Source: Oegoconia quadripuncta
Taxonomy: Eukaryota > Arthropoda > Insecta > Lepidoptera > Autostichidae
DNA length: 64,000 bases
Reading direction: 5' to 3'
NCBI GenBank assembly: GCA_949316235.1
Contig: OX438749.1
Span: forward strand, 14,216,914 to 14,280,913
The notes under the pieces are model-generated. The model ran no database searches. It was not told the DNA's origin and saw only the letters and a list, made by a program, of their open reading frames with translations. Numbering within the stretch: position 1 is the first letter of the stretch; each line of letters starts with the position of its first letter. Made by a program: the position numbers and the translations under genes. Shown piece after piece: positions 12,801-20,941 of the stretch.

Positions 12801-15800
12801 GCTGCGCCCCGCCCGCGCCCGCGCCAGCCGCCGCGGCCTCTCCGCGCGGCTGCACTACCTGCACCGAATAGCGCATCGACGGATGCCGCAGACGTACCCG
12901 ATGACGATGTTTCACCACCCGCCTTTGCAGTTTCTATTTGACGATTTTCCTCGTTCGACATTTCGTTTGCTTGACAGATTTTGACGGCCTTGGCTAATGT
13001 TAAGTCGTCCGATCTTAGCAACCTATCTCGCACGGAACAGTCGACGACACCACAGACTATGCGATCTTTTATTAGGCCATCCTCCAAATGCTCAAACTCG
13101 CAATGCTGACTCAATAATCGCAAGGCAGTTACGTAATCGTCTATGCTTTCTCCTTTTTCTTGATTTCTAGTGAAGAACTTAAATCGTACCATGGTTGTAT
13201 TCTGCTTCGTCATGAAATGTTCATCGAATTTCTTAATAATATGCTTGACGTCATCTTTGTCTGTGTCCTTCGAGAATTTAAAAGTTGAGTATATGTCATA
13301 GCCCTCTGGTCCTATAAGATTAATTAACAAGCTGGCTTGGACGTCCGCCGGTTCTTTATGCACTCCCGATGCTTTTAAAAATATTTCGAATTGCCTGTGC
13401 CATTTTCGCCACGTGTCTGCGCGGCTCGCCGGTCCGCCCTCCAGGCTGAGTTCTGCTGGCGGTCGAGCGTGTTCCATATCGCGGCACTATTATGTATAGG
13501 TACTTAACACACACGACTAATTCGTTGGCAATAAAACAATTATGTATATCGAAATAACGAGCACCGCTGTCACCATGAAGTGAAACAACCGTTTGCTGGA
13601 ATAAGACTGATTTATTATCTCTTGCGTACTTTATTAGTAGGTACCCACATTTACATACAACATTTATGTACTTCTATAAAAACAGTAACTGATTGTTATT
13701 GCAATTTGGTAATATAATAATAAATAATTACTATTATATAATCTATTCAGATGGATACCTCTATAATTACTAAAAAAATTTAAACATTCATACATAGTTA
13801 GGTACTTCGGATCAATGTAATGTAGATCTATCGGACCAATCAAACGTGTTGTTATGTTTGCGACCTGTTTGGTTTAAAGGTTAGCAACACTAACTGCTAT
13901 ACCAAAAAGTTGCGGGTTGGAATCCGGCAAGGGGCATGTTTGTATATTATTTTTATTATAATTATTATGTCCTACAAAAGTGCTTCGTGCATTCTAATGT
14001 TTTTCGCTAAATTTGTATGATTGCCAAATATTATAAAGTAAAAACATTGTTCTACACTCTCGATATACTTCGCATATCTCTGAGTGTTAAGCTACATTGT
14101 CATAATTAACCAATGTTTCCGCGAGCATATTTGGACCAAAAGTTAGCCAGCTTGTTCTGCTGGTAAGTTATAAATTAGCTGCATCATTAACCTCCAAAGG
14201 CAGATATATCGTTAAGGATTTATTTAATTGCAGTACAAAAACTCATATACTTCTCGTATATTTCTCAGACTAGTCGGATTGCATTATTGTACGCAGAGAG
14301 AGGTTAGTTAGTCTCCCTCAGTAAGGGTTCTGGGTGAGTGTACTTCGACCTTATCCATCACCATTTAATTTACACCATAAGCGATTTCTAAATATAGAAA
14401 TTAAAAGAGATCGTTAGCAGTTGATTTGCAGGTGACAAGGAGCTGACACAAGCGCCTGTCGGCAATTGAACGAGTTTTGACCCTCCTCACTTGGGAGTCG
14501 GTACCTCCGCTTGAAAGCGAAGGAGATGACATGACACGGCGTTTTATTATACCTACACGACAGACGCTATTTTTGTATGACATCTTTCTTAAAAAAGAAC
14601 TTTCTTTTATAAAAAAGAACTGTGTATTAGGTATTTCTATTGGATTTACTATTTGTATTTGCTATAATATTTGAACATTTTACATGTTATATCTAACTAA
14701 TATTATAAATGCGAAAGTTTGGATGTTTGTTTGTTTGTTTATTTGATTGTTTGTTTGTTGTTCAATCATGACGAAACGGATGAACGGATTTGGATGAAAT
14801 TTGGTATATAGGTAGAACATACCCAGGATTAAAACAAAGGATATTTTTTATCCTGATAAAGTGAATAGTTCCCGCGGGATAAACAAACTTCCGCGGTAAA
14901 GTTCTTCCACGCAGGCGAAGCTGCGGGCGGAAAGTTAGTTAAATATAATTCGACAATTATTTATTATCCTGAAATAGATCCATTAGTATCATTGTCACTT
15001 TAAATTAATTAAAAATATATCTTAATAAACATGGGGACAATTATTTTAAAGTATGCTGCATATTTCGCGAATGTCTAGGCAATTACAATATTCTTACTGA
15101 GAGAGCTTTATATTCAGCAGTAATATTATTTAAGCTATTTGTGTGATGTCTTTTCCAGATCCAAATGATCCCGAAAAATCCGATATTTAAAAATTTTCCT
15201 CATTGTATTACAAATTTCCGATCTGGCAAGTCAATGAAATAAGGCCGCTCACAAACAACGAATTTTTAGCCCGTTTTGTCCCTGGTGATTGTTAAAAACT
15301 ATGTACTTTTCGGGCATTATTGGATATTTTACCTATAATACTCTGGGTCTCAAACGAATCGAACGACACTTTGCTCTTTAGAATCGATCAAGCTGTTTAG
15401 GCTACAGGATAGAGAGATCTACATATACTCGAAAAATATTATAATATTTTCTAGGGCAGTCGGGTAATAGAATAGAGTAATATACCTGATTTTTCTACAT
15501 TTTTATAATGCGCCCTTCATTACTCTTCGATTTACCTCTTAAATCATTATACATTTTAATTGCGGTTAAAATTTTCTATCATATCTATAAATATTCATTG
15601 TCTCACTTTGAAATAGTATGTAAATAACAAAGAAACTTTGCCGATTTGCCAGTGCCCATGCAATCCAAACTCAGAATAGCATCACCAAAAACTATGTGAT
15701 TTTAGGTTTATTCATTATCAGAAGTATTTTTTTACTAGCCAATGAAAGAAATGGTGATTTCGTCTAAAGGAAGGATGGATTAAAAACAAGGACTTCACTT

Positions 15801-18800
15801 AGTAACAGGAAATCTTTGATTAAAAGACCATTAAAAGTTACAAAATTGTTTTGATGTGGAAAACGTTAAAGGACTGACTTCATAAAGGCAACAACTATTA
15901 TGGCTATATCATTGTAATGGGTAATAGAATATTCGAAATTACATTTTGTGACTCAACAAACAAGGCTTTATTTGTGTTTTACGATGTCATAAAACATGTA
16001 ATGAAATCTGGCTCCCCATTAATATCTGAACACATACTAGTGTTACGAGAATGAACATAAATTTAACGAAGAATACTATCGGCGAAAGTGTGACATTTGT
16101 TTTATTATTTGGTGTTTCTTGGTAATGTTTTTATTGTATTTCACTTTCTAGGCTCGATTTCGAAGTCGAGTTACGCTTACACCTTGAATGGACTTGAATG
16201 GAAATTAATCATACAGATTTACTTATATTTGCACACATTGCAACCTAATTCATAAACAATATAATATATACTTGAGCTGGGTTTGAGTTGAGAGACCATC
16301 ATCTCTATCAGTCAGCTGACTGATAGAGATGATGACTGACTAGCTAGTCAGAACATTATATTTTATAAAAAAAAAATTGCTGCATTTAATGTGAAAATAT
16401 GAATCTAACTATGCAGCTATTTTTATGAGTTTTTTCCAATACTACTTAAAAAATATAATATAGCTATATCATCTACTTAAGAAACTGCATTGTGTATTAC
16501 GGATTTTAAATTTCCAAATTCATTTATAAATAAATGGAACAAAGTTGGACCCAGAATACTTCCTTGAGCCTCTATAGTCTATATTTGTTAGTTCGCTAAT
16601 GCAGTTATTAATTTTAAGTTGTTGTTTACGATTCTGTAGATAGTCGCTATGCAAAACAACCTCTTGATGCAAATTTTCTCCAGTCTATGCACAAGAATGC
16701 GGACTGAGACGGTATATTTGTCTTTTAAGATCTTGGAACAATGTACATACTAAACTTTTTAACTTTGTTGGTCTATTAATAAGGAAGTTAGTGCTGCAAC
16801 TGCATCTTATGTAGAAATTCCTTTTCTAAAACCATCAAGTGAATCAGAAAGAATGTTAAATTAAGTTATGTAGACTAGGTATCTCTAAATTGCTGTATTT
16901 TGGTTTATTTATACAATCTTGAGAGCGTCGGTGGCTCAGCGGTTAAGACGCGGTCTCCCAATTTGGTAGGTCAGGGTTCGATTTCCAGGCAGGCCATTTA
17001 CCAATGAGTATTAAATTTAATTTTATTACTTATGTGCATTTATCCGACTGCTCTTAAAATAGTGAAGGAAAACATCGTGAGGAAACCTGCATGCCTAAGA
17101 AACAACAATTCAAAGGCATGTGGAACTCCCCGACCAGCAAGGGTGAGCGTGGTGGACTACGGCCCATACTCCCTCATTATACGAGGGAAGGCCTATATCC
17201 CTGCTGTGGGATGTTTACGGGCCGATGATGATGATACAATCTTAACACGAGAATATCCCTACTGGGAAAATTATTGAAAGACGACAACGAATTTAATTGT
17301 TACGGTTGAAAATAACACTCGATATACAATAATACATTCAATGAGACATTCACGAACCGAAATGTTCTTTATTTTGGTCACTTAGGTAAAACAGCAGAAT
17401 TTAACAGCAGAATTACAGTTTAAAGAATACAGTGAGCTGCGCCCGCGCTTCTATTGCGGCCGTATGTCTAATTATTAATTAAATTATCAATAGACTGTAG
17501 GAGCGTTCAAAATTGGGCTGCATATATTTTGATGCTATTAGTTTTCATTAAGCAAGTCTACAATAATAGGTATTCATTAATAGCTGGCAACTTTTTGAAT
17601 AATACGCAACGCTAGGTAAATCCGATAAGGAGATAAGATGGACTGCATAATATAGGTATACGTATTATCGCATTTGAAAAACGAATTTATTAATCACATT
17701 CATCGCTCACTGTCTGTGTATGGAAGCACCTTTACCCAGCAATGTGTTCTGTTGCAGGAGTGATGGAGCGGCAGCACGGGTTACCACGAGCGCCGAGAAA
17801 CCGGGCTGCGGGACTTATAGGGCGCCACCGCATCAAACACCAAAACTACCACCTGATCCAGCAGGTATCATTCTATCGCCATACCATACCAGGATCGCCA
17901 AATTGTACATTCTATTCTTACCACATTTCTGAAACTGTATTTTCTTTTCTGTTGTGCAATAAATAAATAATAATAAATAAATATCTTCACAGCGCCATCT
18001 AGTTCCACACTAAGCAGCTAGGCTTGTACTACAGATACTGGATGGTTGATAAACTACACAAATACTTTTTTTTTGTAAATAAATGCACATATAAATGAAA
18101 TACATTCATAACTCGGGAACACATGTCTGAATTAATCATCCAAACATATGCCCCTAGCGGCATTCGAACCCGCGCCCTTTTGGTATAGCAGCAGAATTTC
18201 TAACCACTACACCAAACAGGTCGTCCAATAAAGTGTATTTGTATTGTATTGTACCACTATCTAATAGTAGTAATAGTCTATAAAAAATTCCGTTACTGGA
18301 TAATCTAGTTCGTGCCTTATAGCTGTCTTTCTGGAAAGGTTTACCCTGGGGAGTAGTTGCCGCTTTCCTACAGGTTTTCAGAAATTAGGCATTAAAGTAA
18401 TAAAAAAGTTTATCATGAGATAGTCGTCACCTTAGAAAATTAAGGCTAAACCCCAGAGAAGAATAAATAGAAACTTAAAGCGGCTTGTAAGTAGACTGAA
18501 TAACGCCGAACAGTTCATGTACTGTCAAGTCCGTCAGTCTCTGATGCTTCGCTGCTGTTATTCAAACCTAATATTTTGGTCCTTAATGATCAGTATCTAT
18601 ATCGACATTCTAATACAGAGTGTTTTATTAGATGTCTACGAGATAAGTCCATACGCCACATTTGCGGGCGGCGTGGGTGCGGGTACGGGTGGTGGGTCGC
18701 GAGCGTATACGCTGCAGCTGCGAGCACTCGCCCGCCATGATGACGATGCGGCACCACCGCCTGCGCAACCCTCCTGCTACGACGGTGTGTATTAACATCA

Positions 18801-20227
18801 CATCACCCACCTGGGCGCACATTTTTTAAGGACGTAAAATAAAAAAATAAAAATCATTTAAAAAACACTACTTTGTTTACATGTCACGGGAAGTACGTTT
18901 TTTAACATAAAAAAATTCCGCTACACTATTTCTGACTTTGTATGTGTAATGTTCGTAAATGTATTCTAGTAACACTATACGTGGTTTAATCATTCAAGGT
19001 ACTCTAATTTATACCTTATATGGAGGATTATACAAGGTGTCAATTTCAGTATTTATCATAATTCGACAATATTTTGAGTGACATGCACTTAATATAATTA
19101 CCGAAATATTAATTATTTTTCAATTAATCGTTTTGCATGATTATACATATTGTTACATTAAACACGTCACAAATATATTTAGAATACATTTTGGCGTAAA
19201 TTATGTTTCAATTTCTTACATACATACATAACACTGTGTTGTAGCACAATAATACTTCAGTTACAGCCTATAAATCCACTGCTGGACGGAAGGCTTTCCC
19301 AATGTGATGTAACTTTTCTTGATGTAACTTATCCGTGTTGAATTTCTGTTGAACAAGCAATTACTACAATATTTTCGAATTCTGCTTGGATATTTTAAAG
19401 AAATGTGATCTCACAGATACCATCTGGTATTTCAAATGTACTGTCCTTATACCCAAAGGTTGCCTGGAAGAGATCGCTTTTAATGATAAGGTCGCCAAAT
19501 TGTATATTTTATCCTTACCACTTTTCTGAAACTGTATTTTCTCTTCAGTTGTGCAATAAAGTGTATTTTATTTGTAATTTGTAATTTTGTGATTTTTTGA
19601 ATAAACAGAAGAAACCTGCGTGGACGCATGTGATGCGCAACGCAGACGAAGACGGCGACGGCACTACTGCCCCGACCACGGTAATTTATTAAAATTTGTT
19701 TTGTTTAAATTAGTGGGTAATTTTTTAATCACCACACGTCTTATATACCAGAAAATATTGTGCACTAAACCGAAAAAATGATTTTGATGATATTTTTATT
19801 GAGTGTTTACGACAAACAATGATTAATAGATTTTAGATATTATTTTATTCTGTTTATTTATATTGTTTTTTTTTTTGTTTTTGGTTAAAATAAATTTGTA
19901 CCTGTGTAGGTGCAAACTGGTTCCTACGACACTGAATCAAAGAGTTTTCATCCAGTCTCGTACCAGTTCGAAATTCTCCCAGTTACAAATCCGTTGAGTC
20001 GAAATATTTTCAGCATCTTGAGGGTTAAGATAAAATTATCTCAAGTGGTAACCGTGCTAAACTTTCTTTTGACAAGAGGAATGCTCATGCATACTCGCCC
20101 TCCACTATGCATTAACCTTGCTTAACCTCAACTGTGCTACTCCCAATAAGATCTCCATGATTATGTAACGCCACATTTACAGGTTTAATTTCTGTTCGCA
20201 GGTTGCTCACAAGATTCAGGGAGTTGA
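3564..20227 (+). CDS. Dscam-like: Dscam-family cell adhesion receptor, 3' half (exons joined)
   Basis: Joined exons: 3564-3810, 4904-5085, 5699-5822, 6153-6282, 6366-6547, 6822-6998, 7071-7300, 7471-7783, 7963-8191, 17758-17864, 18632-18784, 19609-19680 and probably 20202-20227. Every junction has AG/GT borders and compatible phase. The product runs: end of one FN3 domain, FN3, FN3, Ig (CVV...YTCVAENPHGSD), FN3, FN3, a ~23-residue transmembrane helix, RRKR and an intracellular tail with YEISPYATF. The order FN3 to Ig10 to FN3 x2 to TM is the Dscam arrangement, so I infer FN2 (partial)-FN3-FN4-Ig10-FN5-FN6. Family members are neuronal surface receptors for homophilic recognition and axon or dendrite patterning. 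Nothing shows arrays of alternative exons here; the variable Ig exons of Dscam1 would lie upstream. Which Dscam paralogue this is cannot be decided by eye. Confidence 0.88.
4904..5085 (+). CDS. Dscam-like exon: first half of an FN3 domain
   Basis: Acceptor AACATTTAG, donor GTGAGT. It opens with APTGAPEGL and carries LRASWQPP and GLITHYTLQYTRR, the A-C strands of an FN3 domain. It enters with two bases completing a codon and leaves in phase 0, matching the neighbouring exons. Confidence 0.87.
5403..5679 (-). mobile_element. tRNA-headed SINE (family A) in Dscam-like intron
   Basis: Read on the minus strand, the head has a box-A-like GTGTAGTGGTTAGA and a box B GGGTTCGAATCCCGC, followed by a non-tRNA body (with AGATGGCGCTGTGTG) and an AT tail. 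Other members are at 17964-18222, 33063-33255, 47783-48009 and 56289-56517. It is a SINE, not a tRNA gene: no anticodon arm or acceptor pairing is evident. Confidence 0.85.
5699..5822 (+). CDS. Dscam-like exon: second half of an FN3 domain
   Basis: Acceptor CATCAACAG, donor GTTAGT. It encodes VSRLTSYAEYEIRVRAHNAA and GEGSLSTPQMCRTDED, completing the FN3 domain begun in the previous exon. The 3' splice site lies about 20 bases after the end of an antisense SINE. Confidence 0.88.
6153..6282 (+). CDS. Dscam-like exon: first half of next FN3 domain
   Basis: Acceptor TTTACTCAG, donor GTAAGT. It encodes VPSAPGGMKLIALSERSLRA, then SWLPPPEPNGRLTHYTLYVK. The SAPG opening and SW.PP motif are typical FN3. 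It exits in phase 2. Confidence 0.88.
6366..6547 (+). CDS. Dscam-like exon: second half of FN3 domain before Ig
   Basis: Acceptor CGTTCGTAG. It encodes LRGLRAGRTYEAWVRGATSV and GDGPPSSAVACQTSA. The donor GTACAA is weak but preserves the reading frame into the Ig exon. Confidence 0.85.
6822..6998 (+). CDS. Dscam-like exon: first half of Ig domain (Ig10 position)
   Basis: Acceptor ATGTTTTTAG, donor GTGATG. It encodes APARISSFGGVTVGAAGG, then LFLRCVVGGAPPPAKRW with the first Ig cysteine and the core tryptophan. The partner cysteine is in the next exon. An Ig domain placed between FN3 sets is diagnostic for Dscam. Confidence 0.87.
7071..7300 (+). CDS. Dscam-like exon: end of Ig domain and start of FN3
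   Basis: Acceptor TTTGTACAG, donor GTATGT. LTHADNYTCVAENPHGSD holds the second Ig cysteine in the classical DxYxC context. RPPTPPSLALLEARP then begins the next FN3 domain. It exits in phase 0. Confidence 0.88.
7471..7783 (+). CDS. Dscam-like exon: end of one FN3 and start of the last FN3
   Basis: Acceptor AATCTTTTAG, donor GTAAGT. It encodes LTGLRCGSAYRAYGSAGGPP (end of FN3) and GGPPIAPPDARWIKANATHA (start of the membrane-proximal FN3). Confidence 0.88.
7963..8191 (+). CDS. Dscam-like exon: end of last FN3 and transmembrane helix
   Basis: Acceptor AATTTCTTAG, donor GTAAGT. It encodes GLTPGSRYRVAARASNEASW, a short acidic stalk (PSEGDFTEEVDAPF), the hydrophobic helix LALLLALCAALSLAALTILA ending in ILLRRKR, then splices in phase 2 across a 9.6 kb intron. 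The basic stop-transfer sequence places the C-terminus in the cytoplasm. Confidence 0.9.
8192..9090. other. Intron sequence left of the Gypsy insertion
   Basis: Start of the large Dscam-like intron. It holds an AAT/ATA-rich simple repeat around 8670-8720 and a GC-richer stretch near 8330-8410. No exon-like open frame with splice sites was seen. Confidence 0.5.
9091..9177 (-). repeat. 3' LTR of the Gypsy element
   Basis: 87 bp, identical to the copy at 13576-13662. It is preceded on the minus strand by a purine tract (AACGGGAAGGA, about 9178-9188) that fits a polypurine primer. Such a short LTR is unusual for Ty3/Gypsy. Confidence 0.93.
9323..13477 (-). CDS. gag-pol: Gag-Pol polyprotein, Ty3/Gypsy, probably Mag lineage
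   Basis: 1384 codons in one frame with no Gag/Pol shift. Approximate order: Gag region (1-200) with a W..W.R.FEIFLKASG motif; an Arg/Gly-rich stretch (205-250); a CCHC knuckle CFVCDGRGHFKNMC near 270; aspartic protease LDTGSDLNVIS near 340; reverse transcriptase with FVDDIIVYG near 606; RNase H (SVDASSVALGAVLL near 755); integrase zinc finger (HQGHQG...C..C near 985); integrase core with D of GSDICEYG (1037), D of VTDNGPAY (1090) and E of SERAVRT (1127). All catalytic residues are present. The start is the first ATG after the PBS (13477). No env frame follows. The single-ORF layout and K02A2.6-like RT suggest the Mag lineage, which is inference. Confidence 0.95.
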   Translation of the reverse strand: MEHARPPAELSLEGGPASRADTWRKWHRQFEIFLKASGVHKEPADVQASLLINLIGPEGYDIYSTFKFSKDTDKDDVKHIIKKFDEHFMTKQNTTMVRFKFFTRNQEKGESIDDYVTALRLLSQHCEFEHLEDGLIKDRIVCGVVDCSVRDRLLRSDDLTLAKAVKICQANEMSNEENRQIETAKAGGETSSSGTSAASVDALFGAGSAAARRGRGGWRGRGRGAAGAGPAGGRRERAVGGAPGATTKQCAACGYLRCDGGLQCPAKYAKCFVCDGRGHFKNMCPVKNSSRKVYELCEEEDDSLFYVATLERQSGNGLEQSKWYESLYLACNGIKVNFKLDTGSDLNVISLANFKKLGYNQSFIEPNCIKAQSFCGNLIPVVGTCVISWVYKSKNYPISFVITENQCQNILGKYACEDLGLIRRIFSFTDDYTDLFQGLGKLPGKYKIVLEKDASPTVCPVRKIPIGVRNQLLSTLNQMVHLGVIRKVSHPTPWVNAIVLAAKRNGEIRVCLDPRPLNRVIRRSHYPLPTLMEIATKLQGARFFSKLDAKSGFWMVQIDDESADLCTFGTPFGRYQFLRLPFGINSASEVFHARVRQILEDLEGVDSFVDDIIVYGSTVEEHDARLKKLLDRAREVGIRFNKEKCQFCVEEVTYLGHTFNAKGMQIDRNKLKAIENMPTPKDRSALERFLGMVNYLSKYIPHYSDIVAPLRGLLKKNMEWTWNTTHDAVVGQLKTALCSAPVLALYSGTEPVLLSVDASSVALGAVLLQAGRPVEFASLTLTDTQRRYAQIEKEMLAIVFALERFHQYVYGRGNVTIETDHKPLESLFKKSLDAVPARLQRMMLRTQRYSFTVIYKPGKYMYVADALSRAALPELMHDKVSIELEEQSCFVLENVRFSVDRLKSVREASAVDNECNMLVRYIREGWPDNKCDADPCVRQHWAHRESLEYIDGVILKDNLVYIPTNLRRDMIERVHQGHQGIERSKRHARDVMFWCGMSRDIERAVRTCRACAEHAARPAREPMVPHHVPELPWAKVGSDICEYGKKYYLILVDYFSNFIEVNKLNSIGSKAVIAAMKEQFSRHGIPSELVTDNGPAYASKEFTKFSNEWGFTHTTSSPNYPQSNGLSERAVRTIKNIIKKADSSGSDYHLGLLNFRTTPREGISSPAQLLMGRRLNTRLPIHTTKLRPERDNTKDYLNITRNREITKAYYDAHSRNKLPELQPGETVVVADGGNRRNMYVKSKAPQPRSYFLADKLGRIFRRNRRHIIQIQEPKESREKVDECNEMIDFKYYNRSPSTSPVRKQSDDDECENTEDIGDESFMEARGSMSPDDSPPTSQSTTDAGDTSEYTGEPHSSPTTMCLRRRTSREAKSRARRGIEYLLRK
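13558..13575 (-). promoter_or_regulatory. Primer-binding site of the Gypsy element
   Basis: Immediately after the 5' LTR on the minus strand is TGGTGACAGCGGTG. It matches the complement of the tRNA-Leu 3' end (TGGTGGCAGCGGTGGGATT, seen intact in the element at 51.6 kb) for 13 of 14 bases and then diverges. The tRNA assignment is from memory of tRNA-Leu sequences. Confidence 0.65.
13576..13662 (-). repeat. 5' LTR of the Gypsy element
   Basis: 87 bp, identical to 9091-9177. It is followed on the plus strand by the TTTAT target duplication. Confidence 0.93.
13885..13945 (+). repeat. Decayed tRNA-like SINE head
   Basis: CTAACTGCTATACCAAAAAG, then GCGGGTTGGAATCCGGCAAG, matches the head of SINE family A on the plus strand but has a broken box B. 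Only the head remains. Confidence 0.5.
13946..14690. other. Intron sequence, nothing coding recognised
   Basis: AT-rich Dscam-like intron. A short frame at 14477-14674 shows no family resemblance. Confidence 0.4.
14692..14940 (+). mobile_element. LEP1-like Helitron, near full length
   Basis: From TCTAACTAATATTATAAATG to CGAAGCTGCGGGCGGAAAG followed by TTAGT. It includes the TTTG run and the CCGATAAAGTGAATAGTTCC-type block. This is one of the most complete copies and serves as a template for the others in the window. Confidence 0.82.
14941..16920. other. Intron sequence without recognised genes
   Basis: About 2 kb of AT-rich intron. The only structure seen is the perfect palindrome at 16297-16334. 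Confidence 0.45.
16297..16334. repeat. Perfect 38-bp palindrome
   Basis: CATCATCTCTATCAGTCAG is followed directly by its exact reverse complement, with no spacer, centred at 16315/16316. Confidence 0.9.
16925..17238 (+). mobile_element. tRNA-headed SINE (family B), full length
   Basis: The head has GTCGGTGGCTCAGCGGTTAA (box A) and AGGGTTCGATTTCCAGGC (box B). The body carries GAAGGAAAACATCGTGAGGA, GCGTGGTGGACTACGGCCC and a GATGATGAT tail. Related copies are at 44651-44920 and 59845-60068, with body fragments near 53868, 54755 and 55570. The tRNA fold is incomplete, so it is not a tRNA gene. Confidence 0.85.
17758..17864 (+). CDS. Dscam-like exon: cytoplasmic tail 1
   Basis: Acceptor TTCTGTTGCAG, donor GTATCA. 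One base completes the codon left open at 8191, then it reads SDGAAARVTTSAEKPGCGTY and RAPPHQTPKLPPDPA, and exits in phase 1. The proline-rich end is a plausible SH3-type docking segment (inference). Repeat sequence starts a few bases after the donor. Confidence 0.7.
17868..18255 (+). repeat. LINE 3'-tail repeat split by a SINE
   Basis: The first part (17868-17963: ATCGCCAAATTGTACATTC ... CTGTTGTGCAATAAA) and second part (18225-18255: CAATAAAGTGTATTTG and the TGTAT tail) are one repeat of the 890-1484 family, split by a family A SINE at 17964-18222. CAATAAA occurs at both edges as a target duplication. Confidence 0.75.
17964..18222 (-). mobile_element. tRNA-headed SINE (family A), inserted in a LINE tail
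   Basis: A minus-strand member of the 5403-5679 family, with the GCGCCATCTAGTTCC block and box B complement GCATTCGAACCCGCGCCC. It interrupts the repeat at 17868-18255, so it is the younger of the two. Confidence 0.85.
18632..18784 (+). CDS. Dscam-like exon: cytoplasmic tail 2 (YEISPYATF)
   Basis: Acceptor GTTTTATTAG, donor GTGTGT. It encodes DVYEISPYATFAGGVGAG, a Gly-rich run, then YTLQLRALARHDDDAAPPP and AQPSCYD. YEISPYATF resembles the conserved tyrosine motif in insect Dscam tails (from memory). Entry and exit phases (1 to 1) fit the neighbours. Confidence 0.78.
19430..19580 (+). repeat. LINE 3'-tail repeat
   Basis: Same family as 890-1484: AAAGGTTGCCTGGAAGAGAT, GATAAGGTCGCCAAATTGTA, CTGTATTTTCTCTTCAGTTG and CAATAAAGTGTATTT. 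It ends about 30 bases before the next Dscam-like exon. Confidence 0.8.
19609..19680 (+). CDS. Dscam-like exon: cytoplasmic tail 3, Arg-rich
   Basis: Acceptor GAATAAACAG, donor GTAATT. It encodes EETCVDACDAQRRRRRRRHY then CPDH, in phase 1 on both sides. Seven consecutive arginines are notable. The family assignment rests on phase and position rather than on a recognised motif. Confidence 0.55.
20202..20227 (+). CDS. Possible terminal Dscam-like exon with stop
   Basis: It follows a strong acceptor (TTTCTGTTCGCAG). Joined in phase to the previous exon it reads GCSQDSGS and then TGA. An alternative acceptor near 19909 would give GANWFLRH and a stop. The true 3' end may differ if more exons lie further right. 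Confidence 0.4.
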
Positions 20228-20940
20228 GAAACGAAACTGGCAATTTTTTTAGTTAAGAATATCTAGTCTATCTATCTAGCAAATTGGATTAAACATAATA
20301 TTAATATGTATACAAAAATTTATACAATAATATTGTCTATTTATATTAAGACGTTTGTTTTTCCAACATACCTTGCACTTTTATATCCTTCTATCATGGC
20401 AGATGTTGAGTGAATTTGAAACCGTCTTCTGTCGTTGAAACTTCCTATAATCTCAAAAGCCGTGATTCTTTGCACATGGATAGGATATCTGTCGGTGATA
20501 TTGAAGGTGGAAGTACGCTAACTTAATAATCTAGGTAAAATGAGGACTTCAGCGACACTCATCACGAGGATTTTAAGCATCATAATTAATTTATTAAGTC
20601 ACACAGGACAAATAGAGATATAGAGGCATACGATCTGTAGAGCAGCATCATACATGAGTGATGGCGTGCGATTCATAGGTAATAGAATAGAGCATTACAC
20701 ATGAGTGGTATAGAATTTATATGGAGTCGTATAAATCATCAGTTACCTACACATGGTTGGCATATGATTTGTGTGGAGACGAATATGCCGTCACACATGA
20801 ATGACGTACTACTGCATTGTACTCACTTTGACGGACTGCCTCTGTGAGTGAAGTTCCTTCTAATAACGAAGCCCAGTTTCGATGGCCGCCGAAGGAGATT
20901 ATAAAATATTTCATCATCATCGGCTTATAAAAGTTCACTA
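20228..20940. other. Intergenic, no feature recognised
   Basis: AT-rich sequence after the putative Dscam-like end. No clear polyadenylation signal with a GT-rich follow-on could be assigned. Confidence 0.4.
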
Positions 20941-20941
20941 C

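Larger units (their letters stand above)
9091..13662 (-). mobile_element. Complete Ty3/Gypsy LTR retrotransposon
   Basis: The two 87-bp LTRs (9091-9177 and 13576-13662) are identical by eye and, on the minus strand, start TG and end CA. TTTAT flanks both ends (9086-9090 and 13663-13667) as a 5-bp target duplication. A single long Gag-Pol frame lies between them. It sits antisense in an intron of the Dscam-like gene. Identical LTRs and an open frame indicate a recent insertion. Confidence 0.95.

Noticed and set aside
10122..12984. Plus-strand frames inside the Gypsy element
   Set aside because: They are antisense shadows of the 1384-codon frame.
16925..17000. tRNA gene on the plus strand
   Set aside because: It is the head of a SINE with a shared 240-bp body; the cloverleaf is incomplete.
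19909..19934. Alternative terminal Dscam-like exon
   Set aside because: It would read GANWFLRH then a stop, but the acceptor (CTGTGTAG) is weaker than the one at 20201; kept only as an alternative.
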